Assembly (NCBI RefSeq): GCF_001957135.1
Contig: NZ_MPHK01000006.1
Location: 1-64,000, forward strand
Origin: Shewanella sp. UCD-KL21
GTDB lineage: Bacteria > Pseudomonadota > Gammaproteobacteria > Enterobacterales > Shewanellaceae
DNA length: 64,000 bases
Reading direction: 5' to 3'
The notes beneath the pieces are model-generated. The model worked only from the letters and a program-made list of their open reading frames with translations. It was not told where the DNA came from and did no database searches. A program made the translations under genes and the position numbers. Positions 20,607-29,735 of this stretch are shown here, piece after piece (position 1 is the stretch's first letter; the number at the start of each line of letters is the position of its first letter).

Positions 20607-20632
20607 ATAAGGCCTCCAAATGGAAGCCTTAT
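20607..20632 (-). terminator. Terminator-like hairpin after the S9 peptidase gene
   Basis: ATAAGGC and TCCA pair with TGGA and GCCTTAT around AA, with one internal mismatch. On the minus strand TTTG follows, a short tail. It lies 31 bases after the stop at 20663. Confidence 0.6.
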
Positions 20633-20662
20633 GGTTCAAATCAGCTTAGGTAAAACCCATGA

Positions 20663-23149
20663 TTACTTTAGCTCTTGCTCAAACAATTTGTAGATACGAC
20701 GATATTCATCTAACCAGCTTGATGCCTGTCTAAAGCCATGTGGCTCTACAGGGTAAATCGCGGTTTCAAACATCGGCTTTTCTAACTCAATCAAGCGTTG
20801 CACTAAGCGCACACTATCTTGGAAGAACACATTGTCATCGAGCACACCACTCATGATCAGCAATGGTTTTTGCAAACCCTGTGCATGTTCAATTGGTGAA
20901 CTCTTTTCATAGGCGATGGGGTCAACATCTGGGGTATTTAAGATGTTAGAGGTATATGGCGCATTATAATGCGCCCAATCGGTGACCGGACGAAGTGCTG
21001 CGCCCGCTTGGAATAACTCAGGCTCATTAAATAACGCCATGAACGTTAAGAAACCGCCATAAGAGCCACCATAGGTACCAACTTTAGCGGCATCAACGTG
21101 ACTGTTCGTCGCCATCCAGCTAACGCCATCTTTTAAATCTTCAACTTCAGGGTGGCCCATATTGCGATACACTGCGGTGCGCCAATCGCGACCATAACCT
21201 TTAGAGCCACGGTAATCCATATCCATGACGACATAACCCTGTTGCGTTAATAAGTTATGGAACATGAACTCTCTGAAGTAACCAGAAAAACCATTGTGGG
21301 CATTTTGCAGGTAACCGGCACCATGGTTAAAAATTACTGCAGGATATTTTTCAGCATTATTCGCATCATAGCCCTGAGGTAAATAGACTCTAGCGTAAAT
21401 GTCTTTCGCACCATGAGTTGATGGTACTTTTACCACTTGAGGGGCTTGCCACGCATAATCAGCAAACGCTTTACTGGTGTAATGAGTTAACTGCTTAAGC
21501 TCGCCGCCAATTGGCTGCACATACAGCTCATTAGGTTGGGTGGCTGTTGATGCCGTTAATAGCAAGGATTGACCATTAGGGCTTAACTCATAATCAAGGG
21601 TACCTGTCCACTGAGTCAGCTGCTCAGTTTTACCGCTAGCAATCTCAACCCGATAAACATTATAAGTTCCAGGATGGTCTTTGTTAGCACGGTAATAAAG
21701 ATGTGCCGCATCAGGTGATAAGGTCACTTGATCAACCACGTATTCGCCGCTGGTTAATGCAGTTGTTTTGCCATCCGCAGCGTTAACATATAATTGCGAG
21801 AAGCCAGATTGCTCAGATAAGTAATAAAATGAATCAGATGTTCCTATCCAACCAAATTGGTTAAAGGTGTAGTTAACCCAAGCATCATCATGTAAACGAT
21901 GTTCAGTTGTTAACTTACCATTTTCAAGGTCAACACTGGCGATCCAGCGATCTTTATTATCAACCGCTTCAATCATAACCAGCAATTTATTTTCAGTTTC
22001 GTGCCACTGCATCGGACTTTGACTCCAAGTCCAATCTTGCATCAGTTGCAAAACCCGTGGCGATTTTTCGCTGTTATAACGCTCGCCTTTGGCTTTGGCA
22101 TTTTCAGCTTTTACACTGGCTAACACGTCGGCATCGTAACCATCAAGGCCTTCAATAGTGATATCTTTCTTAACGTGATCAACCAAGTCTAGGATCACTA
22201 ATCGTTCACCAGGGTAACTGTCTTCAGCTACACGCGCCCTTGCAGGTACGGCGTCAACATAACCATCTTTGCCTAGGTAATTTGGCATGATGTCGTGTTC
22301 GCTGCGCCAGCTATAGTCTTTATCAACTAAGTTAACCACTAAGTAACGGCCATCAGCAGAAAGGCTCATTTCAGAGACTTTTTCATCATCGCCTAAATAC
22401 CACGTTTTAGCCGCAAAAGTCGGATCTTTCGCCGCTAACTCCTCGGCATATTCAGCGCGGGTTTTACTCTTGTTATGCTGCAAAGCAACATAGGCAATCA
22501 AACGATGCTGTTGTTTGGCAATGTAAGATTCAGGATCGCTAACCCCTTTAGGGGCTTTGGCCATTTGCACATCGGCTAGCTGCTCAGTTAACCCAGTCTG
22601 CAGATGGATTTTGAAGACACTGTTACCTTGAAAATAGGCTAAGTCACCACTACTAAGAAACGTTACCTCATCAATGGCAGTATTCACGCGGGTAAGCTGT
22701 TTTACTTCGCCTGATGCTAATTGCTTTATGAATATATTACCCTGATAGATATAGGCTTTTTGCGATTTATCTGCACTCAGCACACCGTACTTTTGATCAG
22801 TTAAATGCAGTTGATTTAAGCTAATAAGACTTGCCTGAGTTTGACTCACGCCTTGCTGATAAACCTCAGCAATTGGCGCCTGATGTGCTTGGCGATTAAA
22901 ATAAATTGACTGACTATCATCGGCCCAATAAGCATTTTTAGCCAATACCCCCATCCAATCAGGATTAGCCATTATTTGATTTAAGGTTAAAGGCTGTTCG
23001 ACTTGAGGAGGTGTCGCAAGCGGCACTGTGTAGCTTGAAGCAGCGTTAGAAATACTTGGGGTGTTATTGCTGGTTGCGGTCGCGCTACAGCCAGAAATGA
23101 TCGCTAAAGAAAGCGCACTAAGCGCAGTATTGCGCAGTAGCCTTGTCAT
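20663..23149 (-). CDS. S9-family (DPP IV-like) peptidase lipoprotein
   Basis: An 828-residue exported serine peptidase. The N-terminus is a lipoprotein signal peptide with lipobox ISGC (cysteine 21), so it is anchored to a membrane. A beta-propeller region (about 60-560, DPP IV N-like) precedes the alpha/beta hydrolase domain. The catalytic serine is in TYGGSYGGF, the aspartate in SGVLDDNVF and the histidine in EPHGFR. Enzymes of this kind remove dipeptides, often after proline. It stands alone, with the pabA gene behind it on the same strand 233 bases further. Shewanella and its relatives carry many S9 peptidases for protein scavenging. Confidence 0.9.
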   Translation of the reverse strand: MTRLLRNTALSALSLAIISGCSATATSNNTPSISNAASSYTVPLATPPQVEQPLTLNQIMANPDWMGVLAKNAYWADDSQSIYFNRQAHQAPIAEVYQQGVSQTQASLISLNQLHLTDQKYGVLSADKSQKAYIYQGNIFIKQLASGEVKQLTRVNTAIDEVTFLSSGDLAYFQGNSVFKIHLQTGLTEQLADVQMAKAPKGVSDPESYIAKQQHRLIAYVALQHNKSKTRAEYAEELAAKDPTFAAKTWYLGDDEKVSEMSLSADGRYLVVNLVDKDYSWRSEHDIMPNYLGKDGYVDAVPARARVAEDSYPGERLVILDLVDHVKKDITIEGLDGYDADVLASVKAENAKAKGERYNSEKSPRVLQLMQDWTWSQSPMQWHETENKLLVMIEAVDNKDRWIASVDLENGKLTTEHRLHDDAWVNYTFNQFGWIGTSDSFYYLSEQSGFSQLYVNAADGKTTALTSGEYVVDQVTLSPDAAHLYYRANKDHPGTYNVYRVEIASGKTEQLTQWTGTLDYELSPNGQSLLLTASTATQPNELYVQPIGGELKQLTHYTSKAFADYAWQAPQVVKVPSTHGAKDIYARVYLPQGYDANNAEKYPAVIFNHGAGYLQNAHNGFSGYFREFMFHNLLTQQGYVVMDMDYRGSKGYGRDWRTAVYRNMGHPEVEDLKDGVSWMATNSHVDAAKVGTYGGSYGGFLTFMALFNEPELFQAGAALRPVTDWAHYNAPYTSNILNTPDVDPIAYEKSSPIEHAQGLQKPLLIMSGVLDDNVFFQDSVRLVQRLIELEKPMFETAIYPVEPHGFRQASSWLDEYRRIYKLFEQELK

Positions 23150-23382
23150 ATTGAATCCCTTGTCATCAAAGATGTTTGATATATTCTCGCCTAAACGTTA
23201 ACCACTGTTTGGCAAGTGCTTTTATTATTGCTCTTTTATATCATAAAAAAGGAGTAAACTTGTGAGCTTTTTTGGTCAAAGTTGTAACGGAAATTATTGA
23301 TTATTAGAGGAGAAAGTAAGCTTAGCCGATTAGAAGCTGATAGAGGGATCCAAATGTGACTCATTGAGCCCAAATGACCAAG

Positions 23383-23952
23383 TTAATAATTTAAAAAATT
23401 CTGCAGTAACTCATGACCTTGTTCGGTCAAAATCGCTTCTGGATGAAATTGCACCCCAAATATAGGCAAACTATTATGGCGCATCGCCATGATCTCACGG
23501 CCATGAATTGGATCATCAAACCATGCATCAAGTTGAAAACCTTCAGGTAAACTTTCAACCAGTAGAGAATGATAACGGGTAACTGTAAGTGGCTGATTAA
23601 GCCGTTTGAACAAACCATCTTCATGGTGATTTATCTTACTGGTTTTACCATGCATCACCCTTTTTGCACGAACAACTTTGGCACCGAACACCTGTGCAAT
23701 GGCTTGATGGCCGAGACATACCCCTAAAATTGGCAGTTTACCGGCAAAGTGTTCGATAGCTTGTAATGAGATCCCCGCTTCATTAGGCGAGCAAGGGCCA
23801 GGGGAAATAACCAAATGAGTTGGATTTAAGGCTTGGATTTCTGCAATGCTGATTTCGTCATTACGCTTCACCACAATCTCAAAACCTAGCTGCTGAAAAT
23901 ACTGCACTAAGTTAAAAGTAAACGAATCGTAGTTATCAATCATTAACAGCAT
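23383..23952 (-). CDS. pabA: Glutamine amidotransferase PabA (aminodeoxychorismate synthase component II)
   Basis: A 189-residue class I glutamine amidotransferase that supplies ammonia for p-aminobenzoate (folate) and can also serve anthranilate synthase. The triad residues are visible: cysteine in LGVCLGHQ, and histidine and glutamate in [10 protein letters not shown]. The ATG at 23952 ([11 protein letters not shown]) matches the family start; the longer frame to 23970 lacks support. No pabB or trpE neighbour is present, the usual stand-alone arrangement of pabA. PabA versus TrpG is decided by the solitary context only. Confidence 0.88.
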   Translation of the reverse strand: MLLMIDNYDSFTFNLVQYFQQLGFEIVVKRNDEISIAEIQALNPTHLVISPGPCSPNEAGISLQAIEHFAGKLPILGVCLGHQAIAQVFGAKVVRAKRVMHGKTSKINHHEDGLFKRLNQPLTVTRYHSLLVESLPEGFQLDAWFDDPIHGREIMAMRHNSLPIFGVQFHPEAILTEQGHELLQNFLNY

Positions 23953-24158
23953 TAAGGACCCTAAGTACAAGATTGCTTTATAAGAATAATTAATCAGGAA
24001 AGCTAAAATACCTGAATGGTGGCGGATAATAGCATAGCTTTGCTCAGTGCTTAAGCGTTTAGACCTATCGCTGGTTTTGTTGGCTGTAACGTTTAATTGC
24101 TAGGTTATACTATAGCTCTATATCAGTGGCTCCTACCGCCATCTTAGGAAGGTAAACT

Positions 24159-25442
24159 ATGGGAATGCAATTTTTGGATACACAAGTTACAGGAACACAA
24201 GTCACACAGGTGGGAAATGTCAGCCTTTATTTTATTGGTGATATTTATGGCCGCTTAGATAAGTTAACCGATTTATTAGAAGAGATTGATTTTGATATCG
24301 ATGATCCACAATCGAGTATTCAATTTGTTAAGCTAGTTTTTTGCGGCAACTTAATTGCGTCACACCAGCCTGCCCAAACCGATGCAGCCGCTATTGAGCA
24401 CATTGCCTTACTCAAGTTTGTAAAACGGTTGGTTGATGAAGGTTATGCTTATTGTTTGCTGGGCATAAATGAGTTTAAGGCCATAGGTTGGAGTAAACAC
24501 CACCCGATCACAGATGAGCCTTTAGTTAGCGCCAGCAAGCTAGCACTCAATTCAAATAGCCTAAGCCAACAAGCTCCCTTTTTCCTATCGTTATTTGAAG
24601 CCGCCGATGAATCCATTTACCAATGGATAGATTGGTTTATGTCATTACCGCTATTTTTAGATTTTGGCCATATTCGCGCTGTGCATGCTTGTTGGGATCA
24701 ACAAACAATCGCGGCGATAGCGCCGTATATTGAGCCAAGCCATGCTTTATCACAGCAATATTGGCCCTGCGCGTTTGATAAAGAGCACTCGCTCAATCAT
24801 GCACTAGATATAATGTTGAATTACCCGACATTTGAATTATCTGAGCAACACCCTCACGCAGAATTAGCCGTGCCCGTTATCGTTGGCCATTATCCCTTAG
24901 ACAGTTTCCCAGATATTCAAAATGAATACCTCGCTTGCGTTAATTACAACGCAGCGATTGCCAACTACCCACTCGTGAGTTTTGCTTGGCATCAAGGTCG
25001 CAAGAAACAGCTTGAAGACAACAGCGTATCTGATAGCGCACAACTCAGCCTTGGGGAGTTTTGTTTTATTGACCAACCCACCCCAGAAGAACAGATTGCC
25101 AGCGGTGTAGAAGCATTGTTAGCGATGATGATAAAGCAACTGCCTAAGGTGGATATAAGCCCAGAAGCCTTATGCCAATTTCAGCAACAAGTGGATCTTT
25201 GCCTATGGCAAGACTGGGACCCTAGCGAGCAATTTCCTAATGCTCGCTATCGAGATCAGTATCAAGCCTTTATCGAGCCAATCGCCCAATTAGCATTAAC
25301 CATGGATAGCGAGCAGCTGTGTGCTTATCTGGCTATTTTGGCGCGCTACCAGCTAGAGATTGAAAATGATAATTTGGAAAACCGTTGTTTAAAAGTGGCT
25401 TTTAAATTAACAAGATTAGCGGCCCATGCACTTAAGCACTAA
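24159..25442 (+). CDS. Degenerate metallophosphoesterase-like protein
   Basis: A 427-residue protein whose first 260 residues follow the calcineurin-like phosphoesterase layout but with altered metal sites. GDIYGRLDKL stands where GDxHGxxxxL is expected, FCGNLI replaces GDxxDRG, LGINEF replaces GNHE, while HACWD and VGHYPL fit the later GH and GH.H positions. At least the motif I histidine, the motif II aspartate and the motif III histidine are replaced, so hydrolysis is doubtful. The C-terminal 170 residues are helical and unassigned. GGAAGG lies before the ATG at 24159. The protein is conserved enough in structure to be translated; it may be a regulatory pseudo-enzyme. Confidence 0.65.
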   Translation: MGMQFLDTQVTGTQVTQVGNVSLYFIGDIYGRLDKLTDLLEEIDFDIDDPQSSIQFVKLVFCGNLIASHQPAQTDAAAIEHIALLKFVKRLVDEGYAYCLLGINEFKAIGWSKHHPITDEPLVSASKLALNSNSLSQQAPFFLSLFEAADESIYQWIDWFMSLPLFLDFGHIRAVHACWDQQTIAAIAPYIEPSHALSQQYWPCAFDKEHSLNHALDIMLNYPTFELSEQHPHAELAVPVIVGHYPLDSFPDIQNEYLACVNYNAAIANYPLVSFAWHQGRKKQLEDNSVSDSAQLSLGEFCFIDQPTPEEQIASGVEALLAMMIKQLPKVDISPEALCQFQQQVDLCLWQDWDPSEQFPNARYRDQYQAFIEPIAQLALTMDSEQLCAYLAILARYQLEIENDNLENRCLKVAFKLTRLAAHALKH

Positions 25443-25544
25443 GGCAGTTAAATGGCGTTGGAGTATCACTAGCAAGATAAGTTTGTGGTTTTACTGAGTC
25501 ATCAATAGCTACACACTATGCCACTCAGTAAATAACAGACAATA

Positions 25545-25587
25545 AAAAACCAGTTGCTAGTCTAGGACTAAGAACTGGTTTTTTTAT
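25545..25587. terminator. Bidirectional intrinsic terminator
   Basis: AAAAACCAGTT (25545-25555) pairs with AACTGGTTTTT (25573-25583); an inner TAGTC/GACTA pair extends the stem. The A and T runs on either side serve both the plus-strand phosphoesterase-like gene and the minus-strand sspA-sspB operon. Confidence 0.88.
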
Positions 25588-25599
25588 GATTTGGGCTGA

Positions 25600-26088
25600 C
25601 TATTTAACAACAGTTAAATGAGCACGTCCTTTAGTTTTTTCAGAATCACCAGTTGGCTTTTCTTCAGTTGATACAGCAGTGTCAACAGTAGCATCTACGG
25701 TCGATTCTACTGTAGAAAATGCTCTTGGAGCAGGTGATAAATCTTCAGATTCATCTTCTGCCATATAAGCATCTTCCATATCAAACACGGTACCAGCACC
25801 ATTTTCACGGGCATAAATTGCCACGATAGCAGCCATAGGTAAAACGACTTGCTGCGGTACACCACCAAAACGAGCATTAAACTCGACAAATTCATTGGTC
25901 ATTTGCAAATTTCCCACAGCACCGCCAGCTATGTTAAGTACGATTTGACCGTCTTTAACAAACTCTTGAGGTACTTGAGTCCCTTTCACAAATGCATCCA
26001 CGACAACATGTGGGGTAAAGTGATTATCCATCAACCACTCATAGTAAGCCCGCAACAAATATGGACGATTAGGGGTAATTGCTTTCAT
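25600..26088 (-). CDS. sspB: ClpXP adaptor SspB
   Basis: A 162-residue adaptor that brings ssrA-tagged proteins to ClpXP. The N-terminal substrate-binding domain (PYLLRAYYEWLMDNHFTPH, then VVLPMAAIVAIYARENG) is typical. An acidic and Ser/Thr-rich linker follows, and the extreme C-terminus GRAHLTVVK matches the ClpX-binding tail of the family. The start overlaps the sspA stop by one base (TAATG), so the two are translationally coupled. Confidence 0.95.
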   Translation of the reverse strand: MKAITPNRPYLLRAYYEWLMDNHFTPHVVVDAFVKGTQVPQEFVKDGQIVLNIAGGAVGNLQMTNEFVEFNARFGGVPQQVVLPMAAIVAIYARENGAGTVFDMEDAYMAEDESEDLSPAPRAFSTVESTVDATVDTAVSTEEKPTGDSEKTKGRAHLTVVK

Positions 26089-26717
26089 TACATGCCCATG
26101 CGCATTTCGCGCTCAACCTCAGTTAACGATGCTTTAAATGATTCACGTTCAAAAATACGTGTCATGTAAGCATGGATATCTTTAGAAGTACGGGCATCAA
26201 GGTTAATACCTAGTTCAGGTAAACGCCATAATAGCGGCCCTAAGTAACAATCAGAAAGACCAAATTCTTCGCTCATAAAGTATGGCATTTCAGCAAATAC
26301 TGGCGCTAAAGCAACCAAGCTATCAGTTAACTCTTTACGAGCAGCATCAGCTTTGTCGCCACGGCGAATACGGGCAACCAATTCATACCAGTCAGTATCA
26401 ATACGGTGCATCATTAGACGACTTTGTCCGCGAGCAACTGGATATACTGGCATCAATGGTGGATGTGGAAAGCGTTCATCCAGATATTCCATGATAATGC
26501 GAGACTCATACAAGACTAATTCACGATCAACTAAGGTCGGAACTGAGTTGTAAGGATTTACGTCAAGTAACTCCTGAGGCTTCTCGCTAGGGTCTACCTG
26601 TAATACATCAACAGTTACCCCTTTCTCAGCCAGTACGATACGTACTTGGTGGCTATATAAATCATCGGCACCTGAAAACAGTGTCATGATAGAGCGTTTG
26701 TTGGCAGCTACAGCCAT
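26088..26717 (-). CDS. sspA: Stringent starvation protein A
   Basis: A 209-residue protein of glutathione S-transferase fold that binds RNA polymerase and favours stress and acid-tolerance transcription. The ATG at 26717 (MAVAANKRSIMTLFSG) has GGAGGATATCA in front; the longer frame begins inside upstream non-coding DNA. The GST N-terminal segment (residues about 10-85) and the conserved PHPPLMPVYPVARG stretch are visible. It is the first gene of sspA-sspB and sits behind the petC terminator. Confidence 0.95.
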   Translation of the reverse strand: MAVAANKRSIMTLFSGADDLYSHQVRIVLAEKGVTVDVLQVDPSEKPQELLDVNPYNSVPTLVDRELVLYESRIIMEYLDERFPHPPLMPVYPVARGQSRLMMHRIDTDWYELVARIRRGDKADAARKELTDSLVALAPVFAEMPYFMSEEFGLSDCYLGPLLWRLPELGINLDARTSKDIHAYMTRIFERESFKASLTEVEREMRMGM

Positions 26718-26748
26718 TGATATCCTCCAGAAACGGAAAAAACAAAAC

Positions 26749-26773
26749 AAACGAGGGGCTAAGCCCCTCGTTT
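26749..26773 (-). terminator. Intrinsic terminator of the petABC operon
   Basis: On the minus strand AAACGAGGGGC pairs perfectly with GCCCCTCGTTT around TTA, followed by GTTTTGTTTT. It lies 39 bases after the petC stop and ends the operon before sspA. Confidence 0.9.
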
Positions 26774-26811
26774 AGAGTATGCGAATAATGTATTTTACCC
26801 GTTATTCGTGT

Positions 26812-27516
26812 CTAGTGCACATCTTTCCAGTATTCTTTCTTCAACAAATAGGCAATGATGAAGAAAAAGAATAGAAATCCGAGTACCCACCAACCTAAAG
26901 CTTCACGTTCAAGCTTCACTGGATCGGCTGAATATACAAGGAAACCGGTGATATCTCGCACCGCTTGATCGTACTCTTCTGCGTTCATAGAGCCACCGGT
27001 CGCAACTAGCGTTCCATCTTCTTGTTTTACCGAAATACCTTGTAAATCTTCAAGTACATGGGGCATCCCCACCAATGGGAAAACAGTATTGTTTACGCCA
27101 AATGGACGACTTTCATCTTTATAAAAGCCTTTAAGGTATGAATAAACCCAATCGGCACCACGAACGCGAGCCACTAAGGTTAAGTCTGGTGGCGCTGCAC
27201 CAAACCACTTAGCTGCGTCGGCTTCAGGGATAGAGTTTTCCATTAGCTCACCCACTTTAGCATCGGTGAACATATACTTGTTACGCATGTCGTCAACTGA
27301 AATACCTAAATCTTCAGCAACACGGCCATAGCGTTGGTACTGGGTACTATGACAACCAGAACAGTATTGTTGGAATAAGTCTAAACCACGCTCTAATGAC
27401 TCATTGTCATGTAGGTTAATTGCCGGATCAGGACTCTTAACAAATTCATTGTTGCCACCAGCCGCTATTGCTAGCGTTGGTAACAATGTAACTAATGCGA
27501 TTAATAGCTTTTTCAT
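26812..27516 (-). CDS. petC: Cytochrome c1 of the bc1 complex
   Basis: A 234-residue membrane-anchored c-type cytochrome that passes electrons from the Rieske protein to soluble cytochrome c. The signal peptide is residues 1-18, the haem site is CSGCH (about residues 53-57), and the axial methionine is probably in the PLVGMPHVL segment. A C-terminal hydrophobic helix (about 208-226) anchors it. The start overlaps petB by one base (TAATG). Confidence 0.96.
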   Translation of the reverse strand: MKKLLIALVTLLPTLAIAAGGNNEFVKSPDPAINLHDNESLERGLDLFQQYCSGCHSTQYQRYGRVAEDLGISVDDMRNKYMFTDAKVGELMENSIPEADAAKWFGAAPPDLTLVARVRGADWVYSYLKGFYKDESRPFGVNNTVFPLVGMPHVLEDLQGISVKQEDGTLVATGGSMNAEEYDQAVRDITGFLVYSADPVKLEREALGWWVLGFLFFFFIIAYLLKKEYWKDVH

Positions 27517-28730
27517 TAGTGCGTCACCCTCGTAGGAACTGGTTTTGTCTTTTCGTTTTTACTGTAAACCCACAGCGCCACGAAGAAAGCAAAATAAGTA
27601 AGTGTAAAGACACGCGCTGCAATAGTTAATGTAGGCGTAGCTGGAACCGCACCTAAATAACCTAGGATCAAGAATGAAACGGTAAACTGCGCAATGTTAA
27701 TCTTATGAACAAGTCCACGATAACGAATCGACTTCACTTTACAGCGATCTAACCAAGGTAATACGAACAGTACCGCAATCGCCAGTCCCATACCGACAAC
27801 ACCTAAAAGCTTGTCAGGAATAGCACGCAAAATTGCATAAAATGGCGTGAAATACCATACAGGAGCAATATGCTCAGGGGTTTTCATTGGGTTAGCCGCT
27901 TCAAAGTTTGGCTTTTCAAGGAAGTAACCGCCACCTTCAGGCATAAAGAACAACACATAACAGAAGACGATTAAGAAACCGGCCACGCCCATGATATCTT
28001 TGACTGTGTAATAAGGGTGGAAAGGGATAGCATCAACTGGCCAGCCATTTTCATCTTTATTCTTTTTAACTTCGACACCGTCAGGGTTATTTGAGCCCAC
28101 TTCGTGTAAAGCAATCAAGTGAAGGAAAACTAATACAACTAAAACTAAAGGCAGTGCAATAACATGTAATGCAAAGAAACGGTTTAGTGTCGCACCAGAA
28201 ACAACATAGTCACCACGGATCCACAATGTTAGGTCATCACCAATAAATGGAATTGCACCAAATAATGAAATAATAACCTGTGCACCCCAGTAAGACATTT
28301 GTCCCCAAGGTAGCAGGTAACCCATGAAGGCTTCAGCCATTAGCACAAGGAAAATCAACATACCAAATAACCAAAGTAGCTCTCTAGGTTTTTGATAAGA
28401 ACCGTAGATTAAGCCACGGAACATATGCAGATAAACCACCACGAAGAATGCCGAGGCGCCCGTGGAGTGCATATAACGAAGTAACCAGCCGTACTCTACA
28501 TCACGCATGATGTATTCAACTGAAGCAAAAGCGCCTTCAGCTGTTGGTACGTAGTTCATGGTTAACCAAATACCCGTTAATAGCTGGTTAACTAAAACAA
28601 GTAATGCTAATGAACCAAAGAAATACCAGAAGTTAAAGTTCTTTGGTGTTGGATATTGACCAACGTGGCGATTATAGGTCGCCGTCATCGGGATGCGAGC
28701 ATCAATCCAATCAACGATATTCTTAACCAT
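27516..28730 (-). CDS. petB: Cytochrome b of the bc1 complex
   Basis: A 404-residue integral membrane protein with about eight to nine hydrophobic helices and the histidines that bind two b-type haems (in YMHSTGASAFF and FALHVIALPL helices). The GYLLPWGQMSYWGAQ stretch and the PEWYF-region counterpart PVWYFTPFYAILR near the quinol oxidation site are clear. It is the middle gene of petA-petB-petC, with single-base overlaps at both ends. Confidence 0.97.
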   Translation of the reverse strand: MVKNIVDWIDARIPMTATYNRHVGQYPTPKNFNFWYFFGSLALLVLVNQLLTGIWLTMNYVPTAEGAFASVEYIMRDVEYGWLLRYMHSTGASAFFVVVYLHMFRGLIYGSYQKPRELLWLFGMLIFLVLMAEAFMGYLLPWGQMSYWGAQVIISLFGAIPFIGDDLTLWIRGDYVVSGATLNRFFALHVIALPLVLVVLVFLHLIALHEVGSNNPDGVEVKKNKDENGWPVDAIPFHPYYTVKDIMGVAGFLIVFCYVLFFMPEGGGYFLEKPNFEAANPMKTPEHIAPVWYFTPFYAILRAIPDKLLGVVGMGLAIAVLFVLPWLDRCKVKSIRYRGLVHKINIAQFTVSFLILGYLGAVPATPTLTIAARVFTLTYFAFFVALWVYSKNEKTKPVPTRVTH

Positions 28731-29320
28731 TATGCAGCTCCTGTGTCGACACCAATGAGTACAGTTCCATCATCGACATATTGATGCGGAGGTACAACTA
28801 GGTTCAATGGTGCTGGTACGCCCTGGAATACACGTCCAGCCATATCAAACTTAGAGCCATGACATGGACAGAAGAAACCAGCAGATACACCTTCTACTTG
28901 CTCACCAAAGCTATCTGGTAAATAAGTTGGTGAACAACCTAAATGTGTACAAATCCCGACGGCAATAAAGAACTCAGGCTTAATTGAACGTGCAGGATTA
29001 GCTGCATACGCGGGCTGTTGTAATTCTTCTGAAGCAGGATCGCGTAATTGACCATCTAATGAACTTAACTCATTTAAAATGGTTTCGGTACGACGAACAA
29101 CCCATACAGGTTTACCACGCCATTCAACTCGAATTAATTGACCTGGTTCTACTTTACTAATGTTAACTTCTACCGGTGCACCTGCAGCTTTCGCTTTAGC
29201 GCTCGGATTCCATGACTTAATAAAAGGCACCGCTACAGCGACGGCACCAGCTCCACCAACTACGGCGGTTGCGGCTGTCAGGAATCTGCGGCGTCCGGTA
29301 TCGACTGGCGCTTTGCTCAT
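28730..29320 (-). CDS. petA: Rieske iron-sulfur protein of the bc1 complex
   Basis: A 196-residue protein that carries the 2Fe-2S Rieske cluster and takes electrons from ubiquinol. The ligands lie in CTHLGC and CPCHGS. The N-terminus (DTGRRRFLTAATAV) is a twin-arginine signal-anchor that keeps it on the periplasmic side. GGGAG lies before the ATG. First gene of the operon; a TATAAT box is found upstream. Confidence 0.97.
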   Translation of the reverse strand: MSKAPVDTGRRRFLTAATAVVGGAGAVAVAVPFIKSWNPSAKAKAAGAPVEVNISKVEPGQLIRVEWRGKPVWVVRRTETILNELSSLDGQLRDPASEELQQPAYAANPARSIKPEFFIAVGICTHLGCSPTYLPDSFGEQVEGVSAGFFCPCHGSKFDMAGRVFQGVPAPLNLVVPPHQYVDDGTVLIGVDTGAA

Positions 29321-29417
29321 CCACTTATCTCCCAGAGGGTGTTGGAATTCTTATATTTTAATAACTTAGCAACATTAGAATCACTAACGGCTAAATATAT
29401 ACTTTGAGGCGGGGCTC

Positions 29418-29423
29418 ATTATA
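29418..29423 (-). promoter_or_regulatory. Probable -10 box for petABC, in the 415-base gap between petA and hflC
   Basis: On the minus strand TATAAT lies about 98 bases before the petA start (within CGCTATAATGAG). No good -35 box is found at the right distance; TATGAT at 18 bases is the closest. The rest of the gap 29321-29735 is AT-rich and holds the hflC terminator and no gene that I can support. Confidence 0.4.
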
Positions 29424-29674
29424 GCGAAAAATTAGAACCAGATCATAGTAATTCACACAACTAAGTTACGGGATTTGCATGTTTTTTTTGCAATGGGCAA
29501 AAAACAAGCTACCAAATTGTTCAGTTGTTAAGAAGATAAGAATAAACAAAATAGTTAAACAGCTGTAAATTAACAATATTTAATGAAACATACGCTATCT
29601 AAATTAGTCACAGCTGATTAATGGTATCAACTGGCAGAAATTCAATTTATTTCGCTGCACAATCTCAAAACGCA

Positions 29675-29700
29675 AAAAACCCGGTATAAACCGGGTTTTT
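29675..29700 (-). terminator. Intrinsic terminator of the hfl operon
   Basis: AAAAACCCGGT (29675-29685) pairs perfectly with ACCGGGTTTTT (29690-29700) around ATAA, leaving A and T runs on both sides. It is 36 bases after the hflC stop and ends the tsaE-to-hflC gene block. Confidence 0.92.
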
Positions 29701-29735
29701 AATTCACGCTAAATTTCAATTAATGAAATGTCGGC

